Below are positions 1 through 12,946 of a stretch of DNA of 26,629 nt, one piece after another. A program made the translations under genes and the position numbers. Positions within the stretch are counted from its first letter, which is position 1. The number at the start of each line of letters is the position of its first letter. The DNA lies in assembly GCA_001179505.1 (NCBI GenBank), contig CDMY01000424.1, forward strand, positions 52,476 to 79,104, in the 5' to 3' direction. Under the pieces are notes generated by a model that did no database searches, was not told where the DNA came from, and saw nothing but the letters and a program-made list of their open reading frames with translations. The stretch is from Vitrella brassicaformis (lineage: Eukaryota; Sar; Vitrellaceae).

Positions 1-3000
1 ATTGCCATCATCAGCGCCCCGCCCACGTGCCTCTCGTCCACGTAGCCCGTCATCAGGCTCGTCATGCCGCTCGGCACTCGGTAGATGGTGCACGGCAGGC
101 CCCTCGCCCGCGCCTTCTTGAGCACCTGCTCCGTCGACCAGTTGGTCCACGGGAGGCCGAATTGCTCGGGTGGGCAGACCTCGCGCAGGCGCTTGGTGTC
201 GAGGGTGGTGGCCTCGCGGAGCTCCTTGCCCTGGCCAAGGACGTACTCGGGGAAGAGGGTGAGGGACGACACAAAGTGGAGGGGCTTGAGCTTGCTGGTG
301 GTGCACAGCCGCACGATCTCCTTCATCGCGAAGGTGTTCTCGCGCAGGCGGTCGTAGCTCTGCATGAACGACTGGCCGTTGGCGAAGCCCGTGTGGAAGA
401 CCAGGTCGATCCGCTCGCACAGCTCGGCAAAGAAGTGCTCGGCCAGGTGGTTGGGCTTGAGGCCGAGATGCCGCCGCGTCACGTGGCCGGGCACGATCAT
501 CAGCCGGCTCTGGTACTCGTCCTTCCAGATGCCCGCTTCCTGGCACGCCTCACGCACCTGCCGCAGACCCTCCTCGTCGCTGTTGGTCTGCACCAGGCAA
601 TGCACCGTCAGCTGCTCCTTGGCCTGCAGCAGCGCCACGGTGAGGAACCGGCCCACTGCTGACGTCGCATCCGTCACGAGCACGTGTCTGCTCTTGCGTG
701 GTGGGTGGGGGGGGAGGGCGGGGAGGGAGGCGACGTCGAACTTGAAGCTCTTGGCGACCTTGTTGACGTCCGTCTCGGGGTCCCTCTTCCTGGTGCCGTC
801 GTCCGTCGCGCTCACCCCGCTGCTGTCGGGGTTGGTGGCTGCTGTTGAGAAGGGGGCGATGGGGTCCATCACGCCCTCCTGCTCACGTTTGCCCACCAGC
901 TGCCCAGCCAAAGCGTCCAGCGAGGGGTTGTCGAACATACACGAGGGCGGCAGGTCGATGCCCGTCATCCGCCGCACGTGCTCGCGGAACTCGGTCATGC
1001 CGATCGAGTCGAGGCCCAGATCGAGCAGTCTGCCGACGGGTGACGGCCGCTCCTCCCCACCCACCACCGAGTGGGCGACGGACGCCAGGGCGTCGGCCAG
1101 GGCGGTCCTGCCCGTGTCGTTGGTGGATGAGGGTCGGAATGAGTCGGTGGGCGATGTGGGCTGCACGGAGGAGGGACTTTTTGTGTCGGTGGAGGAGAGG
1201 AAGCTGGAGGGGGTGGCGGTGGAGAGGGATCGTGTCGAGGCGTCGGTGGACGGGGACGGCGCGTTGCGGGGCGTGTACTTGATCTTGACGGTGTCTGCTG
1301 GTGCTGCTGCCGTGCAGAGGTCTTCGCACCACATGACGCCGCCCTTGCCATTGGCCCGACTTCTTTGGAGCATCTGCTTGGCCTTGCTCCGCTGCATCTT
1401 GCCCGAGGTGGTCTTGGGCAGCACGCGCGGCTTGAGCAGCCAGATCTGCTGCACGGGCAGACCCACCTTCATGCTCGCCGCACGGACCACCTCCTGTGCG
1501 ATCGTCCGCAGCACCGCGTCCTTGTCGCCGCACCGATCCGTCGTGCACGCCAGCATCGACACGAACCGATCAAAGCCGCCCTGCCGCCTGGCGCCCCTCT
1601 TGCTGAGCAGCGTGTCGTCGTCCATGTCGCTCTTGCCCGCCGCCATGGTCAGCGCCTTGACCTTCTCCGGCCGCAGCTCACATGCGATGCCCATGCCCTC
1701 TCCCTGCTCGCTGTCGACAGGGAAAGCCGCGCAGCAGCCGGGTCGCACGACGTCACACTTGGCCTCGATGGCCTCCTCAATGTCCTGCGGGATGTACCTG
1801 TGTGAATGAAAAGGAAAGCACACACATCAGATCAGCAGGAGGAAGGATTATGCCCCCATATCTCTGTCTGTCTGTCTGATCCGCTCACTCACTTGCGCCC
1901 CCTGACGATGATCATGTCCTTGGCGCGGCCGGCGATGAAGAGCTCGCCCTTGTAGAGGAACCCCGTGTCGCCGGTGCGCAGGAAGGGCCCTTCGTGCTTG
2001 GGTGCGTTGGTGGTGCCCGAAAGGGTGGCCTGGAACGTCTGGCGTGTCTGCTCCGCTAGACCGAGGTAGCCCTGGGCCATGGAAGGGGATGACAGCCACA
2101 CCTCTCCCACGTGGCCCTCGGGCAGCGGCTGGTGGGTGGACGAATCCACAATCGCAACTGATGGATGGATGGATAAGGGAAAAAGGAGAGCACATGAATG
2201 AGGGCAGCTCGGTGGTTCTGAGTAGCTATCGTGTGTGTGTGTGTGTGTGTGTTGTGTGTATGCCGACTTATGTGAGTCGGCATACCTGTTGTGTCGTTGA
2301 CAGGGAGTCTGTTGCCGATGATGATCTTGCGCTCCGACCCCTCCGTCCAGCTGGGGCCGAATCCATACCACTCCTCCTCGATCCGAACATTGCCCTGACG
2401 TATACGATCGATACAAGCACACACACGGCAAGGCAAACGATCAGACACGTGTCCATCCCATCGATGCCTGGCCTGGGTGCATCGCATCGCATCGCATCCT
2501 ACGTTGATCTCTATCTCTAGAGCGTTGATCGACAGCACCAGCGGCTCTGTGTCGAGGGTTGGCCGTCTGCCGGTGGCCACCAGGGTGTTCTCAGCCAACC
2601 CAAACGCAGGCAAGAATGTGCTGGGGCGCACACCAACCTCTCGGAACGTCTGCGCACACACATACACATCACACATGAGAGAGTGGCGTGGTGAGAGGGA
2701 AGTCAGCTGAGGGTTCCCTCACATCGATGAAGTTCTTGATGGACGAGTATCTGAGCGGCTCTGCCCCGCACAGGAAGCCGGCCACCTTGCTGAGGTCGAG
2801 TGACTTCCTAATGTCCTCAGGCGTCTTGCGGCTGACCAGGTCGTAGGCGAAGTTCTGATGATGATTGACACAAGTTTGCAGATACCGATCATCCTGTCAG
2901 AGCTCTAACGATGTCGCAAGGGCTTACGGGAGCTGCCGTGGCGTGGCACTGCCACTTGGTCATGCCCTGCAGCCACAACCAGGGCCGACGCACGAAGTCC

Positions 3001-4621
3001 AGCGGGGACATCATGATCAGCTCGCTGCCGAAGAAGAGAGTGCCACCCACCAGACCAATCAGACCTGATAAGAAGAGAAGAAAAGACAAAGTAAGTGGGT
3101 CTCAGTGCGGTGCGTGCATCTCATTCCTCATCTATGCGATGCGATGACCGTACCCATGTCATGATAGACGGGCAGCCAGCTGAACGAGCGTATGTTCTGC
3201 CCCAGCACACTCCGACACTGAATCTGCCTCTTGTACCACCATCTCACGAAGTCGCGCATTGGCCGATCATACAGCGGGACGAAGGGCTCCTCGCTGCCGT
3301 CGGCCTCCCCTCCGCTGTCCTTCCTGAGGTCGTGCTTGGTGCGGTAATCGTCTCGTGGGTCGAACGCGTAATTAGCCACACAGAGATGGGTGTTGCTGAA
3401 GTCCACAAGCACATAGACAGTGCACAGTGAATAACGCATCCGTCACGGCACGCATCGTGTCGTGTGCACAGCTGGCCCAGCCTCTTACTGCAGGAGATTG
3501 CCGTGTGAGACCATGACGCCCTTGGGGTGGTTGGTGGACCCCGAGGTGAACTGCAGGAAGGCCACCTGGGTGTGGGGGATGTGGGAGGGGAGAGGGGGGA
3601 GGGACGGGCCGTGGCCGTTCTTGGAGGCCCTGTCGATGAGCTCCTGCGAGCTGAACCACCGCAAGTTGCGCCACTCCTTGCGCACCTCGTCGGTCAGCTC
3701 GTTCTCCTTGGCGGCCGGCGGCGGTGTGTGGCCGCTGTGGGCGGATGCGGGGGGCGTGTGGAGGTGGGCGGCCATGGACGAGGGGCAGTGGCTGTGGAGG
3801 GTGAGCTTGCAGTTGAGGCCGTGAAGAATGCGCTGATAGAAATTGTTGGTCAGGCACGCCTGGGCCTTGACCGTCGAAGCGATCCGCGTGAAACGGGGAA
3901 GGTCCGTGCTCAACTGAATGAACGAATGACAGACAGACAGACAGACATGAATACACACATGTGCGAGCAACCGATGCAATGCTGGTCTTCCGTGGAGATT
4001 TATTCACTTTCCTACCTTGGATGGATCAGGTGGGTAGACGGGGACGGCGACAACCCCACTGTACAGGCACGCGAAGAACGCCACGATAAAGTCGATGCCC
4101 GGCGGATAGCACAGCAGCACCGTCGCAGGCTTGCCATCCTGACCCCGATCCACCAGCAGCAGCAGCTGCCGCCCCAGCGCCTCGGCCCGCCGATGCAGCT
4201 CCTGATAGCTGATAGCCGACTCGACCGATCCGTCCACCTTGAGGAAGCGGACGGCATTGACGGATGGCTGCACACGGGCCCAGTAGGAGATCAGCCGCCG
4301 GATTGCGGGACCGTCCTCGGGCACCTCCGTCGGCGCGCCGTCGCCACATGGCCACCAGCACCCCTCGGCGTAGAAGTCATACAGCCCGGCCGGCTCGCTG
4401 GGCTCCGCTGGCCGCTGGTGTGCTGGGGGGTGGGGGGATGATTCTCGGCGGATGGAGGACGACGAGTCGCTGCTGGGTTGGGCGAGGGGGGGCAGGAGGG
4501 AGCTGGATGGGGAGGGGCAGGGCGGGCTGCCGGCCGCGGTAGTCGTGGTCTTGGATGTGGCCTTGGGCATGTCAGGCAGGGCGCTCTCGGCCTTGGCGGC
4601 CACAGCAACGCCGAGAGGCAT
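1..4621 (-). CDS. Fatty acyl-AMP ligase - acyl carrier - reductase-like multidomain protein (3' end outside window)
   Basis: Predicted to activate a fatty acid as acyl-AMP, load it on a fused carrier domain and pass it to a reductase-like domain, as in lipid or polyketide synthesis. Exons (minus): 4621-4016, 3913-3489, 3395-3154, 3064-2928, 2854-2723, 2649-2503, 2394-2286, 2157-1893, 1797-1; all are GT-AG and phases close, giving 1286 codons to the edge. The start is the first in-frame ATG. Residues ~1-60 are Ser/Pro-rich. The ligase (~70-770) shows the AMP-binding loop FTSGSTNHPKG, the FAAL signature SWLPVYHDMG, NFAYDL, FGLAENTL, RTGDTGF and GRAKDMIIVRGRK. The carrier has DLGLDSIGM with the phosphopantetheine Ser at ~952. 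From ~1055 comes a thioester-reductase fold (RGLPCTIYR, HFVSSLTLF), but the nucleotide loop reads TDATSAVG and the Tyr-Lys pair is absent. FAAL and carrier are seen clearly; reductase activity is doubtful. It is divergent from the aldolase gene. Confidence 0.9.
2230..2253. repeat. (TG)n microsatellite in ligase intron 7
   Basis: An almost pure TG dinucleotide run lies inside the intron 2158-2285, next to the hairpin at the donor site. On the transcribed strand it reads CA. Confidence 0.85.
2258..2285 (-). promoter_or_regulatory. Perfect 11-bp hairpin over the 5' splice site of ligase intron 7
   Basis: GTATGCCGACT (2258-2268) and AGTCGGCATAC (2275-2285) are perfect reverse complements with a 6-nt loop. 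The donor dinucleotide of the minus-strand intron 2158-2285 is the last pair of the stem, so in the pre-mRNA the 5' splice site would be base-paired. A TG/CA microsatellite (about 2230-2253) lies directly beyond it in the same intron. The stem is seen directly; a role in splicing is inference. Confidence 0.5.
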
Positions 4622-5336
4622 ATGCCTCGACGACCTCACAGAGATCGCCAAAAACGACACAGAGAGTGAGTCAAAACGCAAAAACGTACACGCAGTCTCA
4701 CTCGAGCAGTCAGCGCAGTCAGTTACCAGGCAAGCACTGAGTCAGAGGAGAAAAAGGATCACTCTCTCTGTCGTGAATCAATCAAGTGGCCAGGCAGTCA
4801 GTCAGACAGTCAGTGAGTAAGTGCGTCAGTCAGTCACAGCTGATGATGCGACACGCTGAAGCCGACAGACGGCGTGTAGACAGATAGAGAGAGATAGAGA
4901 GAGATAGATAGCGAAAAAAGAGTCGTCGGGTGTGGAGGGACTCTCCACTCCCAGGTCAGCCAGTGCGTCACCGGACTCGTCTGTCGCTAGACAACGGGAC
5001 GTGAAATCAGCGCGACCTGAGGGAGCAGCCGTCTGAGGGAGATCGCGAGACCGAAAGCTCGCAAGCTCGCATCTATTCTATTGGCTCGCGTGAAAGAAGT
5101 CCGCGCATCACCCGCAAACTGATGTGTTAAGAGAGAAGTGAGCAGCAGCAGCAGCGCCTGGATCAGCCGGTTTTTCTTTTCCCTCTCCGGTGTCCTCTCT
5201 TTTCTCTCGGCAGACAGCGCGCCTCTCCTCTCGCCTCACAACCCCCAGCTGTCTCGGACCGGCTGCCACATCAAATATATCTCCTTCATGATGGCACGCG
5301 CAGTGTGTGGCATCCATTGCTCTTCGAAAGCTTGAG
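4622..5336. promoter_or_regulatory. Divergent intergenic region between ligase and aldolase genes
   Basis: This stretch separates the start codons of two genes that point away from each other, so it must hold both promoters and 5' UTRs. It contains runs of CAGT units (about 4780-4835) and GATAGAGA units (about 4883-4912). At 5054-5072 the motif AAGCTCGCA occurs twice in tandem, followed by GGCTCGCG at 5083-5090. The same two motifs recur in the other divergent promoter at 23548-23568. No TATA box stands out. Confidence 0.5.
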
Positions 5337-5531
5337 ATGGAGATCCTGCCTGTTAAGTTGTGTGCGCAAGGGAGCATCTCTCTCGCTGGGCCGCCAGCCT
5401 CAACAGGCGAGGCGACGCTGACTGACCTCGCCGTAGATCTGGCTTGCATGGTAAGCCACAAAGCACGACAACGAGTTGGTGTCCATGAGTTCCATGCGTT
5501 CTCTCTTCTGTTACGGTCCCGTGCGTTCTCT

Positions 5532-5570
<39 letters not shown>

Positions 5571-6813
5571 ATCGCCTGTGTGACGAATGGGGCTACAATG
5601 AAGGCGATAGCAGCAACTTCACGATTGCTGTCAAAACAGATGATGGGTCCATGCTCTTCTTCCTGATCAAGTGAGCACACGGGTGCACAGCGTCTGTCAA
5701 CACGTCTTTCTCTGCATGTGTGCATTTGGTTGCCTTCCCTTCATTCAGGCATGGTGTGCAGTGGCAAGATGTGACAGTGAGGGATATAATCCTGGTCAAT
5801 GCAGCGGGCGATGTAGTGCACGGTAGGCAGGGCAACACAATCTCACCGATGGTTTGTGTTGGTCATGGCGGTCATTCGGCAGGCAGACTGGGGATGCGGG
5901 AGCAATGAGGCGTGCCCTTCCTCGGCCCACTTTGACGTCATTGGCTTCCACATCCGCCGGGCCATCCACGAGCGCCTGGGTGCGAATGGTGCTTCCCGAA
6001 CACATAGAAAGCACACACATGATGCACCCATACAATCATGTGTGTGAATGGGGCACATGCACGCACCTGAATGGCAGGCAGCGTGGTGCTTCACACGCAC
6101 ATGCCCACTGCCACCACTATGAGCGTCATGCGCACGGAGAACGGTTCGCGAATTACCTGCTCGCCTGCGTCCACTGTCTCACGTGTGGGTCGGTGTGAGT
6201 ATGTGTGTTTGCAGGAGGCTTGGTATTCCCCATCCATCAGGCCTCCTGCCGCTTCCACGACAATGTCGTGTATGATGAGAAGTTCAGCGGGTTGGCTTGT
6301 GGGCCGGAGGAGGGCTATGCAGAGGGCAACAGAGTGGCCGACGTCCTCACTGGCGGCGGGGCCACAAGCAGAGTGCGTGCTGTGTTCTTACGAAATCACG
6401 GCCCAATGATTGTGGGACGCAACGGTCGGTCAGCAGACGCAAAGACACACACAATGGAGCCCGCCCGGATGTCGTGCCTGGTGTGTTTCGATTTGTCAGT
6501 GTGGGAGGCGTTGGATGATCTGTACTATCTCCATCGAGCATGCCTCTTCCAAGCAGAGGCTCTCAAGACAGCTGGGGGAGACATGTCAAGGCTGGCGCCA
6601 CTCAAAGACGACATTGCACTCGCCACATCCAGACAGGTGACACACATGCTCACATTCAGTCTCTGTCTTGGCCGTGGGCCATGTGTGATGTGTCTTGCTG
6701 TGTTCTGACTGATGCAGTCTGACCATGTTCGCTCCTTGAAGGGCTGGAAACACATCTCCTCACACAGGACGCGGCTGCTCAAGGCCATCCCATCCATTGC
6801 AGATGTGTGTTGA
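5337..6813 (+). CDS. Class II aldolase/adducin family protein
   Basis: The fold is that of zinc aldolases such as fuculose-phosphate aldolase and of the adducin head domain; the substrate cannot be told from the sequence. Exons: 5337-5450, 5570-5670, 5749-5822, 5887-5979, 6078-6143, 6215-6424, 6500-6636, 6718-6813; all GT-AG, 891 nt, 296 aa, close to the family's length. The predicted zinc ligands are present: VLHTHMP with His133 and His135, and RNHG with His211. Other family landmarks are LCDEWGYNEGDSSNFT, FDVIGFHIRRAIHERLG, the segment CRFHDNVVYDEKFSGLA, and DDLYYLHRACLFQAEAL near the C terminus. There is no signal peptide, so it is probably cytosolic. The start is an ATG; a GTG lies in frame 30 nt upstream and was not used. 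Exon 2 is preceded by a long CT tract. With an intact metal site it is probably an active enzyme. Confidence 0.9.
5535..5567 (+). repeat. (CT)n polypyrimidine tract before aldolase exon 2
   Basis: A nearly uninterrupted CT dinucleotide run ends directly at the CAG acceptor of exon 2 (exon begins at 5570). It serves as an extended polypyrimidine tract and is also a microsatellite. Confidence 0.85.
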
Positions 6814-7097
6814 CAGACAGATAGCTGTGCTGAGGACTGACAGGCTTGCGTGTTGACGCATTAGATAGACGTAGCCATAGACGTCATGGGCCGCAGGCTT
6901 GCGAAGACGAAGGCGAGAGACCGATGAGTCATTCTTGTATGTCCAACCACATGCACGTCCGCAATACACCACGATACATGCTGACGAGCCAGCAATAATA
7001 CCACCACACGCCTCGCCGTCCAGGACGAATCCTGGCCATTTAACGGCTGTGGGACACCCCTTTTCTCTCCTCCACGCAGCGTTCGTTCGTTCTCCAG
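6814..7097 (+). promoter_or_regulatory. Short intergenic region, aldolase 3' end to beta-glucosidase start
   Basis: These 284 nt lie between two genes on the same strand and hold the aldolase 3' UTR and the promoter of the glycosidase. The only structure seen is the inverted repeat CCAGGA-cgaa-TCCTGG at 7020-7035, 63 nt before the start codon. No TATA box was recognised. Confidence 0.35.
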
Positions 7098-9729
<2,632 letters not shown>

Positions 9730-10393
9730 CTGAGAGGCCACGTCGGCGTATAGGAGCGGACGGTGCAGATATATCGATGAGAGGGGCGGCATCGTCTGCC
9801 TGTCTGAAAGCTGTTTCTTGTGCTATGCGCTGCCAAGTTTGCATGCACAATTTAGTCTGTCTCACTCACTCACTCACTCTCTCTCTCTCTCATCTGTCAG
9901 TGCATTCACGTGTGGGCGATGCATGCCATTGTATGTATGGGGTGGGTTGTGCTAGTGCATGCAATTTTGAAAGCCAGCCGCAGATGAATGCTAGTTGTGC
10001 GAGCTTCGAAGCAATCAGAGGGAGCCGTCCCACTGATAGAGCCGTGCTACCCTACCTATCTGACGACATCCTACAGTATGTCTATCAATCATCCCCCCAC
10101 CCATCTGTCCGTATGGATTTTGCCAGCTGTTTATCATGGGCCATGATAGTCCCAATGGGATGTGACGGAGACAATGGGAGACAGAGAGACGCCACTTGCA
10201 TTTGCGTCCCCTGCCTGCCCAGAGATCATCGCACATATTGTGCTGTCACAGTGCTATGTTACGTCTACGCGAGAGAGACATACAGAGATGCAAACTTCAG
10301 TGGCGGAAAGATCAGTCACGTGCCTTCATCAGGGGCTTCGGTGCATGGCCATGGTGAATGAATGAGTTGACGGACACAGGTGAATGGCAATGT

Positions 10394-10435
10394 TGAATGA
10401 TCATCATGAACGGGCTGCACACAGTGAATGATCAT
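10394..10435. promoter_or_regulatory. Paired TGAATGATCAT elements upstream of the esterase
   Basis: TGAATGATCAT occurs at 10394-10404 and 10425-10435, start to start 31 bp, close to three helical turns. Each contains the 8-bp palindrome ATGATCAT. They lie about 175-215 bp before the esterase ATG. A dimeric transcription-factor site is an inference from symmetry and spacing. Confidence 0.35.
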
Positions 10436-10465
10436 GAATGGCCAAGTCACACGCGTACACCGAAA

Positions 10466-10487
10466 CTCCTTATACGCTCCTTATACG
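10466..10487. repeat. Two tandem copies of an 11-bp unit
   Basis: CTCCTTATACG is repeated exactly, head to tail, at 10466-10476 and 10477-10487, about 124 bp before the esterase start codon. It contains the A/T-rich TTATA core and could include promoter elements. Confidence 0.6.
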
Positions 10488-10610
10488 CTCTACGCGATAC
10501 AGAACACATAAGCGGGCCTCTGTCTGTCTGTCTGTCTGTCTAACTGGCTGTTTTGTGGAGCACGTCCGTTCACCCCAACGGCAGCTGTACGTAAATACAG
10601 CGCACCCGTG

Positions 10611-12915
10611 ATGATTCGCCTCAGCTGCCTGTGGGGCGGCCTCATTGTGGTCCTCTGTGTCACCCGATGTGCCACAGAGCCCGTCTTCATCCCTGTCGAA
10701 GACTCCGCTGAACGGTGCGAAGGGGGTGATAAGGCCGACTTGCCTGATGGCTTTGGGTGCGTGCGGTTTGATCCTGGCGAGAGCACAGCAACTGTCGGAC
10801 GAGATGAGGGCGAAGCCGTTGAGTTCTTCCTCGGTGAGTCAGAAAAAGTCGCTTGCACTTGTCAAGGAAGGATCCATGACATTTGTTTGTCTCTCCATGT
10901 GCTGTCGGGTGTCGGCAGGCATCCAATATGCCACTGCTGAACGCTTCGAGCCAGCCACAGAGGTACGTTGGGACAAGAAAACGGGAGGAGACGGGGGAAT
11001 GCTCAGTTTTGGTGTGTATTGTCGGTGTGCAGAGGGTGTATGGAGAGGATGACGCGGGGACGACAATCAATGGCGAAGAGAATCAAGGCGACGCGTGCGT
11101 ATCTGGCTGCAAGTTGACGATCGATACACCTGGTAACACAACCACACACATACACACGCAACTGCTCGCCCCTCCTCTCCCTCATGCCCCAGACATATGC
11201 GAAGCCCCCAATGGCGTGGAAAGCGAGGAGTGTCTCTTCCTCTCCATTTGGCGCCCTCAAGACGAGTCCCTCAGAACGACACAGATCATCGTAGGTTCAG
11301 ACCTGTAGGCGGAGAGGCCCCAAGCACACACAGGACTCATCTAGCTCTCCTTTCTCGCTGTCTGCGTGTCTAGATCATTCTGCATGGGGGCGGCTTTCTC
11401 GCAGGTGAGTGAAGAAAGGCAGGGGGAGATGGGTCATCAATACGTGCTCTTTTCCATGGATGACAGGCACTGGGATGGCGGACTTCGTGTATGCCGAAGA
11501 GGTCGCACGACGAACGGGTCAGCAATACCATGCACACTTGTAGCACTCACCAGTCACGAATGCCACGTGTGTGTTGCAGGAGCGTTGGTTGCAAGTGTCA
11601 ATTACCGACTTGGCGTACTTGGCTGGCTGTCTTCCTTCACAACCGAGCCCAACGAGCGGCCAGAACTTCCTGGGAATTACGGCCTTACGGATGCGTGGGC
11701 AGTCTTACGATGGCTCGAGAGATACGCCACCGTACGCGAGCCGTGTACACATATCAACTGTGTCGCTATTCGTATGTGGCTGTGGATGTGGCTATCACGC
11801 AGTTTTTTGTCGGTGAAGTGTGCGACAAAGGGTCGAGACTTTGTGATTTCTCGGAGCTGAGCCTCAACCTATGGGGATTCTCTGCAGGAGCGAAGCTGGC
11901 AGCGGTAGCACATGTACTATCACAGCTGACGCGCTGCCGTCTTTTTTCTTCCTATTGCAGTGCGTCTTGACGAGTCCAGTGACACCGCTGGCTACAAACC
12001 TGCCGCTAGGGCAGATCGAGCAAGTCATCTTGTCCTCCGGGTCATGGGGACTCCCCGATCGAGCCGGCCCTCTTCTGACAGTACAGACAGAGGCAATTCT
12101 TAAGACACTCGAGTGAGCAGGCTGATGACGCACAGACGCATAAGGCGCGGGCAGGCAGAGGAAGGAAACACTGTTTTTTGTCACACGCGAGCAGGTGCAT
12201 TGGTTTGTTTGAGAGTCTGAAAGTGGATGCCAATGGTGCGTTTGTGGTGCGAGAAGAGACCATCGAGTGCCTCAAGGTCAGCACTCGATAGAAAAGATCA
12301 GCAGTACGACGGTGGAGTGTGGCGGCTTTTATCCCCCGCAGAACGCTGATGTTGAAAAGATACGGCTTGGCAATGCGGCGGGTCTGGCGGTATGTGTGTA
12401 TGACACGTCTGTGTGCATGCGTCAGCTTGTCTCCCTCTGTGTCTGTCGTGACTACACAGGCTATTGTGGTTGGCGATTTCAGCTACCTTGCCGAGCCGTA
12501 CAGTCCTGTCGGAGTAGCCCCATTCCTCCCGGATACGGATTGCGTTCAGGACTTGAAGGCAGGCAGCGACTCCACACAAAGATCCGTTATAGGGATGATC
12601 TTGTTACGTTTTCTCACGCGTCGCAGGAGGGCAAGTTCTATGGCCAAGAGGCAGGTTCCTTTCCCGCCGACGATCGGCCAAGATTCCTGATCACAGGGGG
12701 AAAGAATGAGGGGACCCTCTTCATCCGTGCAGTGAGTGGGTGGGTATGATCCATGTCTCGCACCATACGTGTTGTCTCACGCAGGCGCTAGATCTATTGC
12801 CGAATCTTCCTGGCTCGTCATTGATCTCTGCACTGCTCAGCGCAAAATCATACGTGTATGTCTGGACGCGCACTCATTGACAACGCTCTGTAGATCATGT
12901 CACTTACTGCCTGCG

Positions 12916-12946
<31 letters not shown>

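Larger units (their letters stand above)
9730..10610. other. Intergenic region between beta-glucosidase and carboxylesterase
   Basis: No gene is supported here. A plus-strand frame stays open for about 220 codons (9690-10361), but it runs through simple repeats, overlaps the last glucosidase exon in another frame, and shows no protein-like pattern. The stretch holds a CTCA/CT run (about 9862-9893), two copies of TGAATGATCAT (10394-10404, 10425-10435), an 11-bp tandem duplication (10466-10487) and a CTGT run (about 10519-10540). The esterase promoter should lie in the last 300 nt. Confidence 0.6.

Noticed and set aside
364-1809. 481-codon plus-strand open frame
   Set aside because: It is the antisense shadow of the large last exon of the ligase gene; that minus frame carries the carrier and reductase motifs, while the plus frame is Arg/Ser-rich with no family pattern.
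4622-4681. An N-terminal extension of the ligase to 4681 that would add a hydrophobic leader
   Set aside because: That frame opens with TTG, not ATG; the first in-frame ATG is at 4621.
5307-5336. Start of the aldolase at 5307
   Set aside because: The codon is GTG; in a eukaryotic nuclear gene the ATG at 5337 is preferred.
5108-5725. 205-codon minus-strand open frame over the aldolase start
   Set aside because: It crosses aldolase exons 1-2 and the CT tract antisense, giving an RE-repeat peptide from the microsatellite.
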